Of a stretch of 64,000 nt of DNA, positions 63,693 through 64,000 are shown one piece after another (within the stretch, counting starts at the first letter, position 1; every line of letters begins with the position of its first letter). The stretch spans positions 512,654 through 576,653 of the forward strand of contig CALSLT010000017.1 of NCBI GenBank assembly GCA_943787265.1, written 5' to 3'. The notes under the pieces were generated by a model, which saw only the letters and a program-made list of their open reading frames with translations, was not told the DNA's origin and did no database searches. The DNA comes from an uncultured Planctomycetaceae bacterium. GTDB taxonomy: Bacteria; Planctomycetota; Planctomycetia; Planctomycetales; Planctomycetaceae. A program made the translations under genes and the position numbers.

Positions 63693-64000
63693 ATGAGTTC
63701 TGTCGCGCTGAAACAATCCATTCCGTTCGATCATTTCGAACAGCTTCGTGAAGCTCGCGAGATTATTCGTCACGAGGCTGATGGGCTGCTTGCCCTTTCA
63801 AGCCATCTGGATACTCGATTCTGCGAAGCCGTCGAACTACTGTTGGAGTGTTCGGGACGGGCCATCGTCACGGGAATTGGCAAGGCCGGAATCATCGGCC
63901 AGAAGATGACCGCAACACTCAGTTCGACCGGCACGCGATCGATGTTTTTGCATCCGGCCGAAGGCGTACACGGTGATCTTGGCTGCGTCTCTGCGGACGA
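63693..64000 (+). CDS. KpsF/GutQ/KdsD-type arabinose-5-phosphate isomerase, 3' end cut by window edge
   Basis: About 102 residues readable from ATG at 63693 with AAGGAAG upstream. SIS domain features: VELLLECSGRAIVTGIGKAG, GQKMTATLSSTGTRSMFLHP and AEGVHGDLGCVS are the signature of the family that converts ribulose 5-phosphate to arabinose 5-phosphate, the first step of Kdo synthesis. kdsB, coding for a later step, lies at 31.2 kb. Confidence 0.88.
   Translation, partial: MSSVALKQSIPFDHFEQLREAREIIRHEADGLLALSSHLDTRFCEAVELLLECSGRAIVTGIGKAGIIGQKMTATLSSTGTRSMFLHPAEGVHGDLGCVSAD

Overview
The window looks like chromosomal DNA of a planctomycete (Planctomycetota, probably near the Gimesia/Rubinisphaera/Fuerstiella group; inferred from protein types, not from rRNA, which is absent here). 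The signs are a BBP7-type outer-membrane protein, a secreted protein with an N-terminal LESRTLL motif, an LGDEEF-type HEAT segment, DUF1080 and ThuA proteins, and several Hanks-type kinases paired with ECF sigma factors. No tRNA, rRNA, CRISPR array, integrase or phage gene was seen.

Layout. 1-2.4 kb: NRAMP-like transporter (runs off the left edge), a small membrane protein and a P-loop kinase-like protein. 2.4-6.5 kb: a large Ig-like/RTX surface protein, then a REP-associated tyrosine transposase (RAYT) flanked by its REP elements. 6.5-11.2 kb: ECF sigma factor and a giant receptor-like Ser/Thr kinase whose catalytic domain carries an in-frame REP insertion. 11.3-19.5 kb: CbpA-type DnaJ, deoxyribonucleotidase, isochorismatase-ThuA fusion, DUF1080 protein, secreted HEAT-type protein, Gfo/Idh/MocA oxidoreductase. 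19.6-26.4 kb: HD phosphohydrolase, TrkH potassium transporter, a second kinase/ECF pair. 26.9-34.3 kb: BBP7, FHA-GAF-adenylate cyclase, kdsB, pyrG, a lipoprotein. 34.3-42.6 kb: potassium channel with an altered filter, PEP mutase-family lyase, GT39-like membrane protein, MoxR ATPase, hypothetical membrane proteins, upp. 42.7-49.6 kb: a kinase fused to a caspase-like domain, a third ECF sigma factor, a MITE-like element and a fourth kinase. 49.4-58.2 kb: a dense run of frameshifts crossing a plus-strand reading frame and an RND efflux operon on the minus strand. 58.6-64 kb: HEAT-like protein, DHDPS-family aldolase, bioA, a SPOR-like secreted protein and the start of a KpsF/KdsD sugar-phosphate isomerase.

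Themes. Signalling dominates: four Ser/Thr kinases, three ECF sigma factors each directly upstream of a kinase, an FHA-cyclase and a kinase-caspase fusion. kdsB and a KdsD-like gene point to Kdo synthesis. Intergenic DNA carries several small palindromic repeat families (a triple-hairpin REP, a 153-bp MITE-like element with an apparent TAAA duplication, and shorter inverted repeats). The points most worth following are the REP domesticated inside a kinase gene, the kinase/four-repeat/caspase protein with its neighbouring ECF-kinase pair, and whether the 49-58 kb frameshifts are real decay or a sequence-quality problem. At the sites I could resolve they are single-base changes in short G/C runs, which favours the second.
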